This document shows, one piece after another, positions 27,754-36,613 of a stretch of 64,000 nucleotides of DNA. This stretch comes from Streptomyces pristinaespiralis. Lineage in GTDB: Bacteria > Actinomycetota > Actinomycetes > Streptomycetales > Streptomycetaceae. Position 1 is the stretch's first letter. Each line of letters begins with the position of its first letter. The translations under genes and the position numbers were made by a program. The notes below the pieces were generated by a model. The model was given only the letters and a program-made list of their open reading frames with translations. It ran no database searches and was not told where the DNA came from. The stretch covers positions 4,402,001 through 4,466,000 of the forward strand of contig NZ_CP011340.1 of the NCBI RefSeq assembly GCF_001278075.1, read 5' to 3'.

Positions 27754-28465
27754 ACTTGGCGGGGTCGTCGGACGGATCCGGCGGGGTGGAGTCGTCGGGA
27801 GGCGTCCCTCCGGAAGACTCGGCACCCTTGTGCCGGGGCAGGCCGCCCGTCGCTCCAGGTGTGTTGTCCTGCTGCGCGGTGCTCTCGGACGAGGATCTTT
27901 GATCCCGCCCTGCCCGCTCGCTCTCGATGAGCTCGTTGAGCCAGCGCACTTCACGCTCCACGGACTCCATGCCGTGCCGCTGCAGCTCGAGGGTGTAGTC
28001 GTCGAGGCGCTCGCGGGTGCGGGCCAAGGAGGCACGCATCTTCTCCAGACGCTCTTCCAGCCGGCTGCGGCGGCCTTCCAGCACCCGCATCCGCACTTCG
28101 CGCTCCGTCTGTCCGAAGAAGGCGAAGCGTGCCGCGAAGTGCTCGTCCTCCCAGCTGTCGGGGCCGGTGTGGGACAGGAGCTCCTCGAAGTGCTCCTTAC
28201 CTTCCGCCGTCAACCGGTAGACGATCTTGGCGCGCCGGCCCGCCAGCGAGGCGGCGAGGGCGTCCTCGGGAGCGTTTCCCGGTTCCTCGATCAACCAGCC
28301 GTTGGCGACCAGCGTCTTGAGGCAGGGGTAGAGGGTCCCGTAACTGAAGGCCCGGAAGATTCCCAGTGACGTGTTGAGCCGCTTGCGCAGCTCGTAACCG
28401 TGCATCGGGGCTTCACGGAGCAGACCGAGGACGGCGAACTCGAGGATGCCGGAGCGCCTGCTCAC
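27752..28465 (-). CDS. PadR-family transcriptional regulator
   Basis: A 237-residue regulator with an N-terminal winged helix of the PadR type (SGILEFAVLGLLREAPMHGYELRKRLN; then FSYGTLYPCLKTLVANGWL) and the beta-wing RRAKIVYRLTAEGKEHF. A coiled-coil-like dimerisation part (about 110-190) and a Ser/Pro/Asp-rich tail follow. The GTG at 28463-28465 has GAGGGAGG 5 bp upstream and fits the family start SRRSGILEF. A 35-nt perfect palindrome sits 33 bp before the start and is the likely autoregulatory operator. Target genes beyond itself and perhaps ino1 are unknown. Confidence 0.9.
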   Translation of the reverse strand: MSRRSGILEFAVLGLLREAPMHGYELRKRLNTSLGIFRAFSYGTLYPCLKTLVANGWLIEEPGNAPEDALAASLAGRRAKIVYRLTAEGKEHFEELLSHTGPDSWEDEHFAARFAFFGQTEREVRMRVLEGRRSRLEERLEKMRASLARTRERLDDYTLELQRHGMESVEREVRWLNELIESERAGRDQRSSSESTAQQDNTPGATGGLPRHKGAESSGGTPPDDSTPPDPSDDPAK

Positions 28466-28498
28466 AGTCGCCTCCCTCGCCGGTCCCGGTCGTGTATG

Positions 28499-28533
28499 TC
28501 GTGCTGATGTATCGACTCGATACATCAGCACGA
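28499..28533. promoter_or_regulatory. Palindromic operator upstream of padR
   Basis: Perfect inverted repeat with 17-nt arms around a single C (28516). The core GATGTATCGA / TCGATACATC contains ATGTAT and ATACAT half sites like known PadR operators. It lies where the padR promoter should be. Confidence 0.75.
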
Positions 28534-28824
28534 TAGAACGGCTCGACTGTCCCGACAAGAGCGGCCATGGTGAGCGGCGTCACATCGTCAATTCATAGGG
28601 AGAGAGTTGCCTGAAATGGGGTGAACTTCAGGCCTAGGAGGGTTTTGGCCGTGCGTAGTCTGTGCGGATGCAGACCACCGGGAACCATGTGACGCCTCCA
28701 TGCGTCATCGCCGTGGATGCACAGCGGATGAGCCCTTCTCAGAGCTTGTCCGTATCCATTTCGGGGGGACCGGAACTCAACTGCCGCTTCCAGGCGTCTC
28801 GCCTGCCCGAGGAGTAGTCGTTCG
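28534..28824. promoter_or_regulatory. padR-PBP divergent intergenic region
   Basis: No gene is seen. A hairpin CCTGAA/TTCAGG lies at 28612-28634, and an inverted repeat TGACGC-N6-GCGTCA at 28690-28707 could bind a dimeric regulator. The PBP ribosome binding site GAGGAG lies at about 28809. Promoter elements are not clear. Confidence 0.45.
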
Positions 28825-31512
28825 ATGAGCGAGCACCGTCGCAAACCGCCTCAGCCACAGGGTGGCGGGCGCGCCGCGGCCAGACGCGCCGCCCAGCAGT
28901 CTTCAGGCCGCCGGGGCGTCCCACCCCGGGGCGCCACGTCGGCCTCACCTGCCGCTTCACATGGTGAGGAACGGCCCTACAGCAGTCGCGCCGAGGCGCG
29001 CCGCGCCGCGCAGCGCGGCGGCCATGGAGGGCGCGGCGGACGCCGTGGCGGAGGCGGAGGGGACGGCGGCGGATACGACGGCGCCGGCCGCCGTGGTGGA
29101 CGGCCGGGCAAGAAGAGGCTGATCGACTACCCGCGTCACGACAAGTACGGGTGGCGGCGCTGGGTGCCCTCCTGGAAGCTCGTGACCGGGCTCTTCCTCG
29201 GTTTCCTCGCCAGTCTGATGACGGCGGGCACCATCGCCTACGCCATGGTGGGAGTGCCCGAGCAGGCTTTGATCGCCGGGGCGCAGAACAACGTCTACTA
29301 CTGGGACGACGGCACCCAGATGGTGGCCACCGGTGGTGAGGTCAACCGGCAGATCATCCCCATCTCGAAGATTCCCATCGAGATGCAGAACGCCGTCATC
29401 TCCGCGGAGAACAAGACCTTCCGCAAGGACTCGGGCATCGACCCGATGGGCATCGGCCGGGCCCTCTTCAACATGGCCCGGGGCGAGCAGACGCAGGGTG
29501 GTTCGACCATCACCCAGCAGTACGTGAAGAACGCGCGGCTGGACAACCAGGACCAGACCCTCAGCCGTAAGTTCCAAGAACTTTTCATCTCCATGAAGAT
29601 CGACTCGGAGATGGAGAAGGAAGACATCATGGAGGGGTACCTCAACACCTCCTACTACGGTCGAGGCGCGTACGGCATCCAGGCGGCGGCCCGCACGTAC
29701 TTCAACAAGGACGCCGGCAAGCTGAACGTGAGCGAGTGCGCGTTCCTGGCGTCGCTCCTCAAGGGCGCGACCTACTACGACCCGGCCGGGGCCACGGCGA
29801 TCGACGCCTCGGCGACGGCGGAGGCCAACACCGAGCGGATGACGATCCGCTGGAGCTGGATCCTCGACGAGATGGTCAAGGACAAGCACCTCGACGCGGC
29901 GGAGCGCCAGAAGTACACGGAGCTCCCCAAGGCGGAGTCGCCTCGTAAGAACGCCCAGCTCGGCGGCCAGATCGGTTATCTGGTGGACCTGGCCAAGGCC
30001 AACTTCCTCAACAACCACGACGAGGAAGTCGACCTGTCCAAGGGCGGTTACGAGATCTACACGACCTTTAACAAGAAGCGGGTCGCTGCCCTCGAGAACG
30101 CGGTCAAGAAGGTCCGTGACGAGAACCTCGACCCGAAGAAGCGCCCGGACGATGACACGCACGTCCAGTTCGGCGGCGCTTCGGTCGAGCCGGGGACGGG
30201 CAAGATCGTCGCGATCTACGGCGGTGAGGACGCCACGAAGCACTTCACCAACAACGCCGATGCCACCGGTGCCCAGGTCGGATCGACGTTCAAGCCCTTC
30301 GTCCTCGCCGCCGCCATGCGCGACGGCGTCCGCAACCCCGAGCTCGGGGAAGAGCAGGGGCCCGACGACCGCCGGATCGTCGACCCTGACAAGAGCCGGT
30401 ACAGCGGCAAGAACAAGCTGAAGATCAAGAATTACGACGGCTCCGTCTGGCGCAACGAGAAGGGGAAGGAGTGGAATCAGACCAACGACGGCCAGCAGAA
30501 CTACGGCAACATCAGCCTGCGCGAGGCGATGATCCACTCCGCCAACTCCCCCTACGTGCAGCTCGGCATGGACATCGGCATCCCGCAGGTGAGGGACGCC
30601 GCCATCGACGCCGGTCTGCTCGAGTCCAGCCTGAGCAAGGCGAACGTGCCCTCCTTCTCGCTCGGCATCTCCGACCCCAGCGCCATCCGTATGGCGGGCG
30701 CCTACGGGACCTTCGCCGCCGAGGGTGAGCAGCGTGACCCGTATTCGGTGACAAAGGTCAAGCACGAGGGCCTGACCGTCTACGAGCACGAGGACAAGGC
30801 CGAGCAGGCCTTCGACGAGGACATCGCCAACAACGTGACCGATGTCCTCAGGGACGTCGTCGAGCATCCCGACGGCACCGGCAACAACGCCCAGATCAAG
30901 GGAAGGCAGGTCGCCGGCAAGACCGGTACGACGGACGAAAACAAGTCGGCCTGGTTCGTCGGATACACGCCCCAGCTGTCGACCGCCATCGACATGTACC
31001 GCTTGGACGACGACGAGAAGAACAAGAAGCGCGAGTTCCTGGAGATGTACGACACCGGTGGACAGGACAAGATCCATGGTTCGTCGTTCCCGTCCGAGAT
31101 CTTCCAGGACTACATGACGGAAGCGCTCAAGGGCACCAAGGTCCTCAAGTTCCCCAAGCCGGAGCCGATCGACGGTGAGGCGGTCTGGGGCGGTGGCGCG
31201 GTCAGCCCGTCCCCGACGCCGAGCAGCAGCCCGTCCCAGTCCCCGTCCACATCCCCGTCCCCGTCCACCTCGCCGTCCCCGTCCACCAGCCCGGGCCCCT
31301 CGGAGTCCTGCAACCCGTGGGAGGACTGGACCTGCGGCGTCGACGGCGGCGGCGGTAACGGCGGCACCGACCAGGGCGGGGACAACGGCGGCGTGTCGAC
31401 GAGCCCGTCGACCTCGACCGGGACCGATGCCGGCGCCGACAGCGGCGGCGGCAACGGGAACGGTGGCGGCAACGGCGGCGGTCTCTTCGGAGGCACCGAC
31501 GGCGAAGGCTGA
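28825..31512 (+). CDS. Class A penicillin-binding protein (glycosyltransferase/transpeptidase)
   Basis: A bifunctional 895-residue peptidoglycan synthase. The basic, Arg/Gly-rich cytoplasmic N-terminus (1-110) is followed by a membrane helix (about 117-140, VTGLFLGFLASLMTAGTIAY). The GT51 domain has ISAENKTFRKDSGIDPMGIGRALF and QGGSTITQQYVKNA; the first motif varies from the common ED-x-x-F-x-x-H. The transpeptidase has STFK (VGSTFKPF), SAN (HSANSPYVQLG) and KTGT (VAGKTGTTDENKSAWFVGYTP). The C-terminal about 120 residues are Pro/Ser repeats, a CNPWEDWTCG motif and a Gly-rich tail, probably lying in the wall. Confidence 0.94.
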   Translation: MSEHRRKPPQPQGGGRAAARRAAQQSSGRRGVPPRGATSASPAASHGEERPYSSRAEARRAAQRGGHGGRGGRRGGGGGDGGGYDGAGRRGGRPGKKRLIDYPRHDKYGWRRWVPSWKLVTGLFLGFLASLMTAGTIAYAMVGVPEQALIAGAQNNVYYWDDGTQMVATGGEVNRQIIPISKIPIEMQNAVISAENKTFRKDSGIDPMGIGRALFNMARGEQTQGGSTITQQYVKNARLDNQDQTLSRKFQELFISMKIDSEMEKEDIMEGYLNTSYYGRGAYGIQAAARTYFNKDAGKLNVSECAFLASLLKGATYYDPAGATAIDASATAEANTERMTIRWSWILDEMVKDKHLDAAERQKYTELPKAESPRKNAQLGGQIGYLVDLAKANFLNNHDEEVDLSKGGYEIYTTFNKKRVAALENAVKKVRDENLDPKKRPDDDTHVQFGGASVEPGTGKIVAIYGGEDATKHFTNNADATGAQVGSTFKPFVLAAAMRDGVRNPELGEEQGPDDRRIVDPDKSRYSGKNKLKIKNYDGSVWRNEKGKEWNQTNDGQQNYGNISLREAMIHSANSPYVQLGMDIGIPQVRDAAIDAGLLESSLSKANVPSFSLGISDPSAIRMAGAYGTFAAEGEQRDPYSVTKVKHEGLTVYEHEDKAEQAFDEDIANNVTDVLRDVVEHPDGTGNNAQIKGRQVAGKTGTTDENKSAWFVGYTPQLSTAIDMYRLDDDEKNKKREFLEMYDTGGQDKIHGSSFPSEIFQDYMTEALKGTKVLKFPKPEPIDGEAVWGGGAVSPSPTPSSSPSQSPSTSPSPSTSPSPSTSPGPSESCNPWEDWTCGVDGGGGNGGTDQGGDNGGVSTSPSTSTGTDAGADSGGGNGNGGGNGGGLFGGTDGEG

Positions 31513-31631
31513 CGGTAGCCCGCACCGGCCATGACGAGGCCGCCGCATCGGGGAAGGACCGGCATTCGTGCCCGATCCCCGGAGCGGCGGCCCTCGTCGT
31601 TCTCCCCCACCCGTACGGCAGGATGTGCACC

Positions 31632-33173
31632 ATGCCCAGCGCAGAAGAGACGAGCGTGTACGAGGAACGGCCTGACGTACGCCCCGAGGCTGCCGACGTA
31701 CGCCCCACACGGCGTGACCGGATCGCCGCGGCAGGCAGCGAACTGATCGGCGGACCGGCCGGACGCTGGGCGTCGCGCGGCGAGGACGGCCCGCTGACGC
31801 CCGTGCGTGTGGTGGCGCTGGTCGCCATCGGCATGTTCGCGCTGGGCATGGTGCAGAAGCTGCCCTGTTACAACTGGGCATGGTTCAGGGGCACCAGCTC
31901 GCAGTACACCCATGCCTGCTACTCGGACATCCCCCATCTGTTCGTGGGCCGGGGCTTCTCCGAGAGCCTGATCCCGTACTTCGACCGGCTGCCCGGCGAC
32001 ATGGAGTACCTGGAGTACCCCGTGCTGACGGGCCTCTTCATGCAGGTGGCCTCCTGGATCGGCCGCCTCGGCGGCGGCTCCGGCCAGGAGCAGCAGCAGA
32101 TGTACTGGATGGTCAATGCGGGTCTGCTGATGATCTGCGCGGCCGTCATCGCCGTCTGTGTCGCCCGCACGCACCGCCGGCGCCCCTGGGACGCGCTGCT
32201 CGTCGCCCTGGCCCCCGCCTTCGCGCTGACGGCCACCATCAACTGGGACCTGCTCGCGGTGGCTCTCACCGCCGCGGCGATGCTGATGTGGTCACGCGGC
32301 AGGGTTCTCGCGTTCGGTGTCCTGATCGGACTCGCGACCGCGGCCAAGCTCTATCCGGTGCTGCTGCTCGGCCCTCTGCTCGTCCTGTGCTGGCGGGCGG
32401 GCAAGTGGCGGGAGTTCGCCACGGCGATGCTCGGCGCGGCGGCAGCCTGGCTCGTGGTCAACCTCCCTGTGATGCTGTTCGCGCCACAGGGCTGGAAGAA
32501 GTTCTACACCTTCAGCCAGGAACGCCAGGTCGACTTCGGGTCGTTCTGGCTGATCATCACGCAGCGCACCGGCGAATCGATCGACGTGGAGAAGGTCAAC
32601 ATCTACGCCACTTTGCTGATGATCCTTGCCTGTGCGGGCATCGGCCTGCTCACGCTGAGGGCACCGCGCCGCCCCCGCTTCGCACAGCTCGCCTTCCTGG
32701 TGGTGGCCGCGTTCATCCTCACCAACAAGGTCTACTCGCCGCAGTACGTGCTGTGGCTGATCCCGCTCGCCGCCCTCGCGCGTCCCCGCTGGCGGGACTT
32801 CCTCATCTGGCAGGCGTGCGAGGTCATGTACTACCTGGGCATCTGGATGTACCTCGCCTACACGACCAGCCCCAAGCACCAGGGGCTGCCGCAGGAGGGC
32901 TACCAGCTGGCCATCGCGCTCCACCTGCTCGGGACGCTGTACCTGTGCGCCGTGATCGTGCGCGACGTCCTCATGCCGGAACGCGACGGTGTGCGTCAGG
33001 ACGGTTCCGACGATCCGGGCGGGGGCGTGCTCGACGGCGCTCCGGACGCGTTCGTGCTGGGGCCGGCGGCGCATCCGCCGCGGCACGCCGCCCACGCCGA
33101 GGAAGGTCCGCGGGTGGAGTGGGGCGTGAAGGCCGGGAGCGGGCCGGAGGCGGGACCGCATCCTTCCGCCTGA
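31632..33173 (+). CDS. GT87-family membrane glycosyltransferase
   Basis: A 513-residue polyprenyl-phosphate-sugar-dependent mannosyltransferase-like protein (GT87/DUF2029 type). A hydrophilic N-terminus to about residue 60 precedes around ten helices. External-loop segments such as CYSDIPHLFVGRGF and EYLEYPVLTGLFM contain the acidic residues expected for GT-C enzymes, and KLYPVLLLGPLLV and NKVYSPQYVLWLIPL are typical. The sugar and acceptor are unknown. The ATG at 31632 has CAGGA 7-9 bp upstream, better than the ATG at 31623. It follows the PBP gene by 119 bp and could act in wall glycan assembly. Confidence 0.83.
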   Translation: MPSAEETSVYEERPDVRPEAADVRPTRRDRIAAAGSELIGGPAGRWASRGEDGPLTPVRVVALVAIGMFALGMVQKLPCYNWAWFRGTSSQYTHACYSDIPHLFVGRGFSESLIPYFDRLPGDMEYLEYPVLTGLFMQVASWIGRLGGGSGQEQQQMYWMVNAGLLMICAAVIAVCVARTHRRRPWDALLVALAPAFALTATINWDLLAVALTAAAMLMWSRGRVLAFGVLIGLATAAKLYPVLLLGPLLVLCWRAGKWREFATAMLGAAAAWLVVNLPVMLFAPQGWKKFYTFSQERQVDFGSFWLIITQRTGESIDVEKVNIYATLLMILACAGIGLLTLRAPRRPRFAQLAFLVVAAFILTNKVYSPQYVLWLIPLAALARPRWRDFLIWQACEVMYYLGIWMYLAYTTSPKHQGLPQEGYQLAIALHLLGTLYLCAVIVRDVLMPERDGVRQDGSDDPGGGVLDGAPDAFVLGPAAHPPRHAAHAEEGPRVEWGVKAGSGPEAGPHPSA

Positions 33174-33275
33174 GGCCCTCTGCGGGGCTCGGCGCGAGGA
33201 CTGCGCGCAGCCCCCGGGCCCGCCGGGAAGGCTGCGCACGGCCGTCCCCCGGTCCCACCGGGGGACGAGGGCCTG

Positions 33276-34307
33276 CTAGCGGTCCACCAGCCGGTCGAAC
33301 TGGGTCGTGGTGTGCCGCAGGTGCGCCACCAGCTCGTCCCCGACCTTCGGCTCCTGCGCGTCGGCGGGCACGAACAGGATCGAGACCTGCATGTGGGGCG
33401 GTTCGGCGAACCAGCGCTGCTTGCCCGCCCACACGAACGGCGACAGATTGCGGTTGACCGTCGCCAGTCCCGCCCGTGCGACGCCCTTGGCGCGCGGCAT
33501 CACGCCGTGCAGCGCCTTGGGCGCCTCCAGGCCGACACCGTGCGACGTGCCGCCCGCCACCACGACGAGCCAGCCGTCCGAGGCGGCCTTCTGCTGGCGG
33601 TAGCCGAAACGATCCCCCCTGGACACGCGGGTCACATCGAGCACGGCGCCGCGGTACTCGGTGGACTCGTGGTCGCCGAGCCACAGCCGCGTCCCTATCC
33701 GCGCGCGGAAGCGGGTCTGCGGGAACTGCTGCTGCAGCCGGGCCTGCTCCTGGGCGCGCAGATGACTCACGAACATCGTGTGCAGCGGCAGCCTGGCCGC
33801 ACGCAGCCGGTCCATCCAGCCGATGACTTCCTCGACCGCGTCCGAGCCGTCGGTCCGGTCCAGCGGCAGGTGCAGGGCGAAGCCCTCCAGCCGTACGTCC
33901 TCGATGGCGGCGTGCAACTGGCCCAGGTCCTGCTCGGAGATGCCGTGGCGCTTCATCGAGCTCATGCACTCGATGACGACCCGGGCTCCCACCAGCGCGT
34001 GCACGCCGTCGACGGAGGAGACGGAGCGGACCACCCTGTCGGGCAGCGGAACCGGTTCCTCACCGCGCCGGAAGGGCGTGAGCACCAGGAGATCACCGCT
34101 GAACCAGTCCTTGATCCGAGCGGCCTCGTACGTCGTGCCCACCGCGAGCATGTCGGCGCCGAAGCGTGACGCCTCCTCCGACAACCGTTCGTGGCCGAAG
34201 CCGTAGCCGTTGCCCTTGCAGACCGGGACGAGACCGGGGAACTGGTCGATCACCGACTTCTGGTGCGCCCGCCAGCGAGCGGTGTCGACGTAGAGGGAGA
34301 GCGCCAT
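33276..34307 (-). CDS. Alanine-racemase-like PLP protein
   Basis: A 343-residue protein with the N-terminal TIM-barrel of fold-type III PLP enzymes. The PLP lysine is in VPVCKGNGYGFGHERL (about residue 30). The rest resembles alanine racemase in outline (HTMFVSHLRAQE; RIGTRLWLGD), but the C-terminal part departs from canonical Alr. The main Streptomyces alanine racemase gene lies elsewhere, so this may be a specialised racemase or PLP-binding protein of the cell-wall block. It is 76 bp downstream of femX on the same strand, suggesting co-transcription. Confidence 0.8.
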   Translation of the reverse strand: MALSLYVDTARWRAHQKSVIDQFPGLVPVCKGNGYGFGHERLSEEASRFGADMLAVGTTYEAARIKDWFSGDLLVLTPFRRGEEPVPLPDRVVRSVSSVDGVHALVGARVVIECMSSMKRHGISEQDLGQLHAAIEDVRLEGFALHLPLDRTDGSDAVEEVIGWMDRLRAARLPLHTMFVSHLRAQEQARLQQQFPQTRFRARIGTRLWLGDHESTEYRGAVLDVTRVSRGDRFGYRQQKAASDGWLVVVAGGTSHGVGLEAPKALHGVMPRAKGVARAGLATVNRNLSPFVWAGKQRWFAEPPHMQVSILFVPADAQEPKVGDELVAHLRHTTTQFDRLVDR

Positions 34308-34383
34308 GGCCGGCCCGGAACCTTTCTGGTGGCTGCGGTGTATCAGAGATGTGTACGAGACTACGGAGTCGGCCGCGGCGTCG

Positions 34384-35502
34384 TCAGCGACGCGACATGT
34401 AGATGTCCAGCGCCTTGTGGAGGAGCTTGTTGAGCGGGAAGTCCCACTCGCCGACGTACTCGACGGCCTCGCCGCCGGTCCCGACCTTGAACTGGATCAG
34501 GCCGAAGAGGTGGTCCGTCTCGTCGAGCGAGTCGCTGATGCCGCGCAGGTCGTAGACCGTCGCGCCCATGGCGTACGCGTCGCGGAGCATCCGCCACTGC
34601 ATCGCGTTCGAGGGCCGGACCTCACGCCCGATGTTGTCCGAGGCACCGTACGAGTACCAGACATGCCCACCGACGACGAGCATCGTCGCCGCGGACAGGT
34701 TGACCCCGTTGTGCCGCGCGAAGTACAGGCGCATGCGGTTCGGGTCCTCGTTGTTCAGCACCGTCCACATGCGCTGGAAGTACGAGAGGGGCCGCGGCCG
34801 GAAGCGGTCCCGCTCGGCCGTGATCTCGTACAGCCGCTGCCATTCGGCGAGGTCCTCGTAGCGGCCCTGCACGACCTCGACGCCGGCCTTCTCGGCCTTC
34901 TTGATGTTGCGCCGCCACAGCTGGTTGAAGCCCTTGAGGACGTCGTCGAGCGAGCGGTTGGCCAGCGGCACCTGATAGACGTAGCGGGGCTGGACGTCAC
35001 CGAAGCCGGCACCGCCGTCCTCGCCCTGCTGCCAGCCCATCTTCCGCAGCCGGTCCGCCACTTCGAACGCGCGCGGCTCGATGTGCGTCGCTTCCACGTC
35101 GCGCAGTCGCTTCACGTCCGGGTCCTGGATGCCGGCCTTGATCGCCGGGGCGTCCCAGCGGCGGATCACGACGGGCGGCCCCATCTTCACCGAGAACGCG
35201 CCCTGGTTCTTCAGGTGCGCCAGCATCGGCTGGAGCCAGTCGTCCAGGTTGGGGGCGTACCAGTTGATCACCGGGCCCTCGGGGAGGTACGCCAGGTACC
35301 GCTTGATCTTGGGGAGCTGGCGGTAGAGCACCAGGCCCGCGCCGACGAGCTCACCGTTCTTGTCGAACCAGCCGAGGTTCTCCGAACGCCATTCCGTCTT
35401 CACGTCCGCCCACGCCGGGACCTGGCAGTGACTCGCCGAGGGCAGGGTCTGGATGTATGCCAGATGCTGCTCACGACTGATGGTCCTCAGGGTCAGGCTC
35501 AT
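34384..35502 (-). CDS. femX: FemX-type peptidoglycan interpeptide bridge protein
   Basis: A 372-residue FemABX aminoacyltransferase. In S. coelicolor the gene at this position (femX) adds the first glycine of the interpeptide bridge to the diaminopimelate side chain of lipid II using glycyl-tRNA. Two GNAT-like halves are visible: FDKNGELVGAGLVLYRQLPK and LSAATMLVVGGHVWYSYGASD. A basic helical segment WRRNIKKAEKAGVEVV lies between. The C-terminus DLRGISDSLDETDHLFGLIQFK is the conserved Fem motif region. The ATG at 35502 (MSLTLRTISREQHLAYI) matches the family start. Confidence 0.92.
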   Translation of the reverse strand: MSLTLRTISREQHLAYIQTLPSASHCQVPAWADVKTEWRSENLGWFDKNGELVGAGLVLYRQLPKIKRYLAYLPEGPVINWYAPNLDDWLQPMLAHLKNQGAFSVKMGPPVVIRRWDAPAIKAGIQDPDVKRLRDVEATHIEPRAFEVADRLRKMGWQQGEDGGAGFGDVQPRYVYQVPLANRSLDDVLKGFNQLWRRNIKKAEKAGVEVVQGRYEDLAEWQRLYEITAERDRFRPRPLSYFQRMWTVLNNEDPNRMRLYFARHNGVNLSAATMLVVGGHVWYSYGASDNIGREVRPSNAMQWRMLRDAYAMGATVYDLRGISDSLDETDHLFGLIQFKVGTGGEAVEYVGEWDFPLNKLLHKALDIYMSRR

Positions 35503-35662
35503 GCGGGGCGCTCCTCGGCAGGTGTGTCCCCATGGGTCAGGGGCTCCGGCTCTCGCGCCGAAGCCTACTGGTCCGTGGCTGGGGCCCGAATGGCTGTGCG
35601 CGGGAGCGGGCCGCCGATCGGCCCGCTCCGGCCCCCGCCCTTGTGTTCGTCGCCCCCTGGCC

Positions 35663-35977
35663 TCAGCCGAGGACGCCACCGAAGAGCCCGCCGTGGGCCA
35701 TTCCGAGGAAGAACCCCACCGCGGACGCGCCCAGCCCGATGATCAGCAGGAACCGCTCACGTGTCGTCGCGGAGATGTACTGGCCGTACGCGCCGGTCGC
35801 GATCCCGATGAGCCCTGCCCACGAGCTGAGCAGATGCAGGTGATGGAACATCGCCGAGATGAACGCGAGAGCGCCCAGTACCAGCGTCACCGCCATCAGG
35901 GTGTCCTGAAGGGGATGAGACCTGCCGTCCGTGGCGAACAGCGAGACGGAGGAGTGACGTCGCATTGCCTGTGCCAT
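35663..35977 (-). CDS. Small membrane protein (SCO3905-like)
   Basis: A 104-residue protein of unknown function with three predicted helices (about 25-45, 48-65 and 75-98), including TLMAVTLVLGALAFISAMF and LLIIGLGASAVGFFLGMAHG. The ATG at 35977 has AGGAGGT 5 bp upstream. It is conserved between femX and rpsF in Streptomyces and is divergent from rpsF. Confidence 0.8.
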   Translation of the reverse strand: MAQAMRRHSSVSLFATDGRSHPLQDTLMAVTLVLGALAFISAMFHHLHLLSSWAGLIGIATGAYGQYISATTRERFLLIIGLGASAVGFFLGMAHGGLFGGVLG

Positions 35978-36201
35978 GAGGCACCTCCTGGCTTTGCCGG
36001 AAGGCGGCGCATCGTAGCGCCGCGTCCACCCGATGTGTACAGATTGCGGCCATGGGCCACCGGATTTCAACCGGAAGCCGGAGTGCGGGTACTCTGTACG
36101 GTCTGCACCGGTGTCTGCCCAGGCCATGACGCGATCTCCACTCGACGAGGGGGGATTGTCAGTGGCGGCCGATACCGTTGCTCACGCATCACGACCCTCC
36201 T

Positions 36202-36220
36202 GCCACGGAACGACCGTGGC
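36202..36220 (+). promoter_or_regulatory. Hairpin in the rpsF leader (possible S6:S18 regulatory element)
   Basis: GCCACGG (36202-36208) pairs with CCGTGGC (36214-36220) around AACGA, 28 bp before the rpsF ATG. Ribosomal proteins S6:S18 repress their own operon through a leader hairpin with a CCG element in other bacteria. The position fits, but the bulge required by that motif is not evident. Confidence 0.3.
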
Positions 36221-36248
36221 CGCTGAGTCCAAAGGAGGTGGGTTCCAC

Positions 36249-36539
36249 ATGCGTCACTACGAGGTGATGGTCATCCTCGACCCCGATCTCGAGGAGCGCG
36301 CTGTCTCCCCGCTGATCGAGAACTTCCTCTCCGTCGTCCGTGAGGGCAACGGAAAGGTCGAGAAGGTCGACACCTGGGGCCGTCGTCGTCTCGCTTACGA
36401 GATCAAGAAGAAGCCCGAGGGCATCTACTCGGTCATCGACCTGCAGGCCGAGCCTGCGGTCGTCAAGGAGCTCGACCGCCAGATGAACCTGAACGAGTCG
36501 GTCCTCCGGACCAAGGTCCTCCGTCCCGAGACCCACTGA
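36249..36539 (+). CDS. rpsF: 30S ribosomal protein S6
   Basis: A 96-residue ribosomal protein S6 ([39 protein letters not shown]). The ATG at 36249 follows AAAGGAGGTGGG, an extended Shine-Dalgarno. It is first in the rpsF-ssb-rpsR-rplI operon. S6 pairs with S18 on the small-subunit platform. Confidence 0.97.
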   Translation: MRHYEVMVILDPDLEERAVSPLIENFLSVVREGNGKVEKVDTWGRRRLAYEIKKKPEGIYSVIDLQAEPAVVKELDRQMNLNESVLRTKVLRPETH

Positions 36540-36613
36540 GCACCTAGCTCAGAGGTCATCGGGTTTCGAGTAGCAGCAAGCAGCCAGCAGCAATCCCGCC
36601 GAGAGGTTCACCC

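Noticed and set aside
28957..31881. Long open frame opposite the class A PBP gene
   Set aside because: The plus strand carries complete PBP motifs. The antisense product is an Arg/Val/Leu/Asp-rich mirror with no domain.
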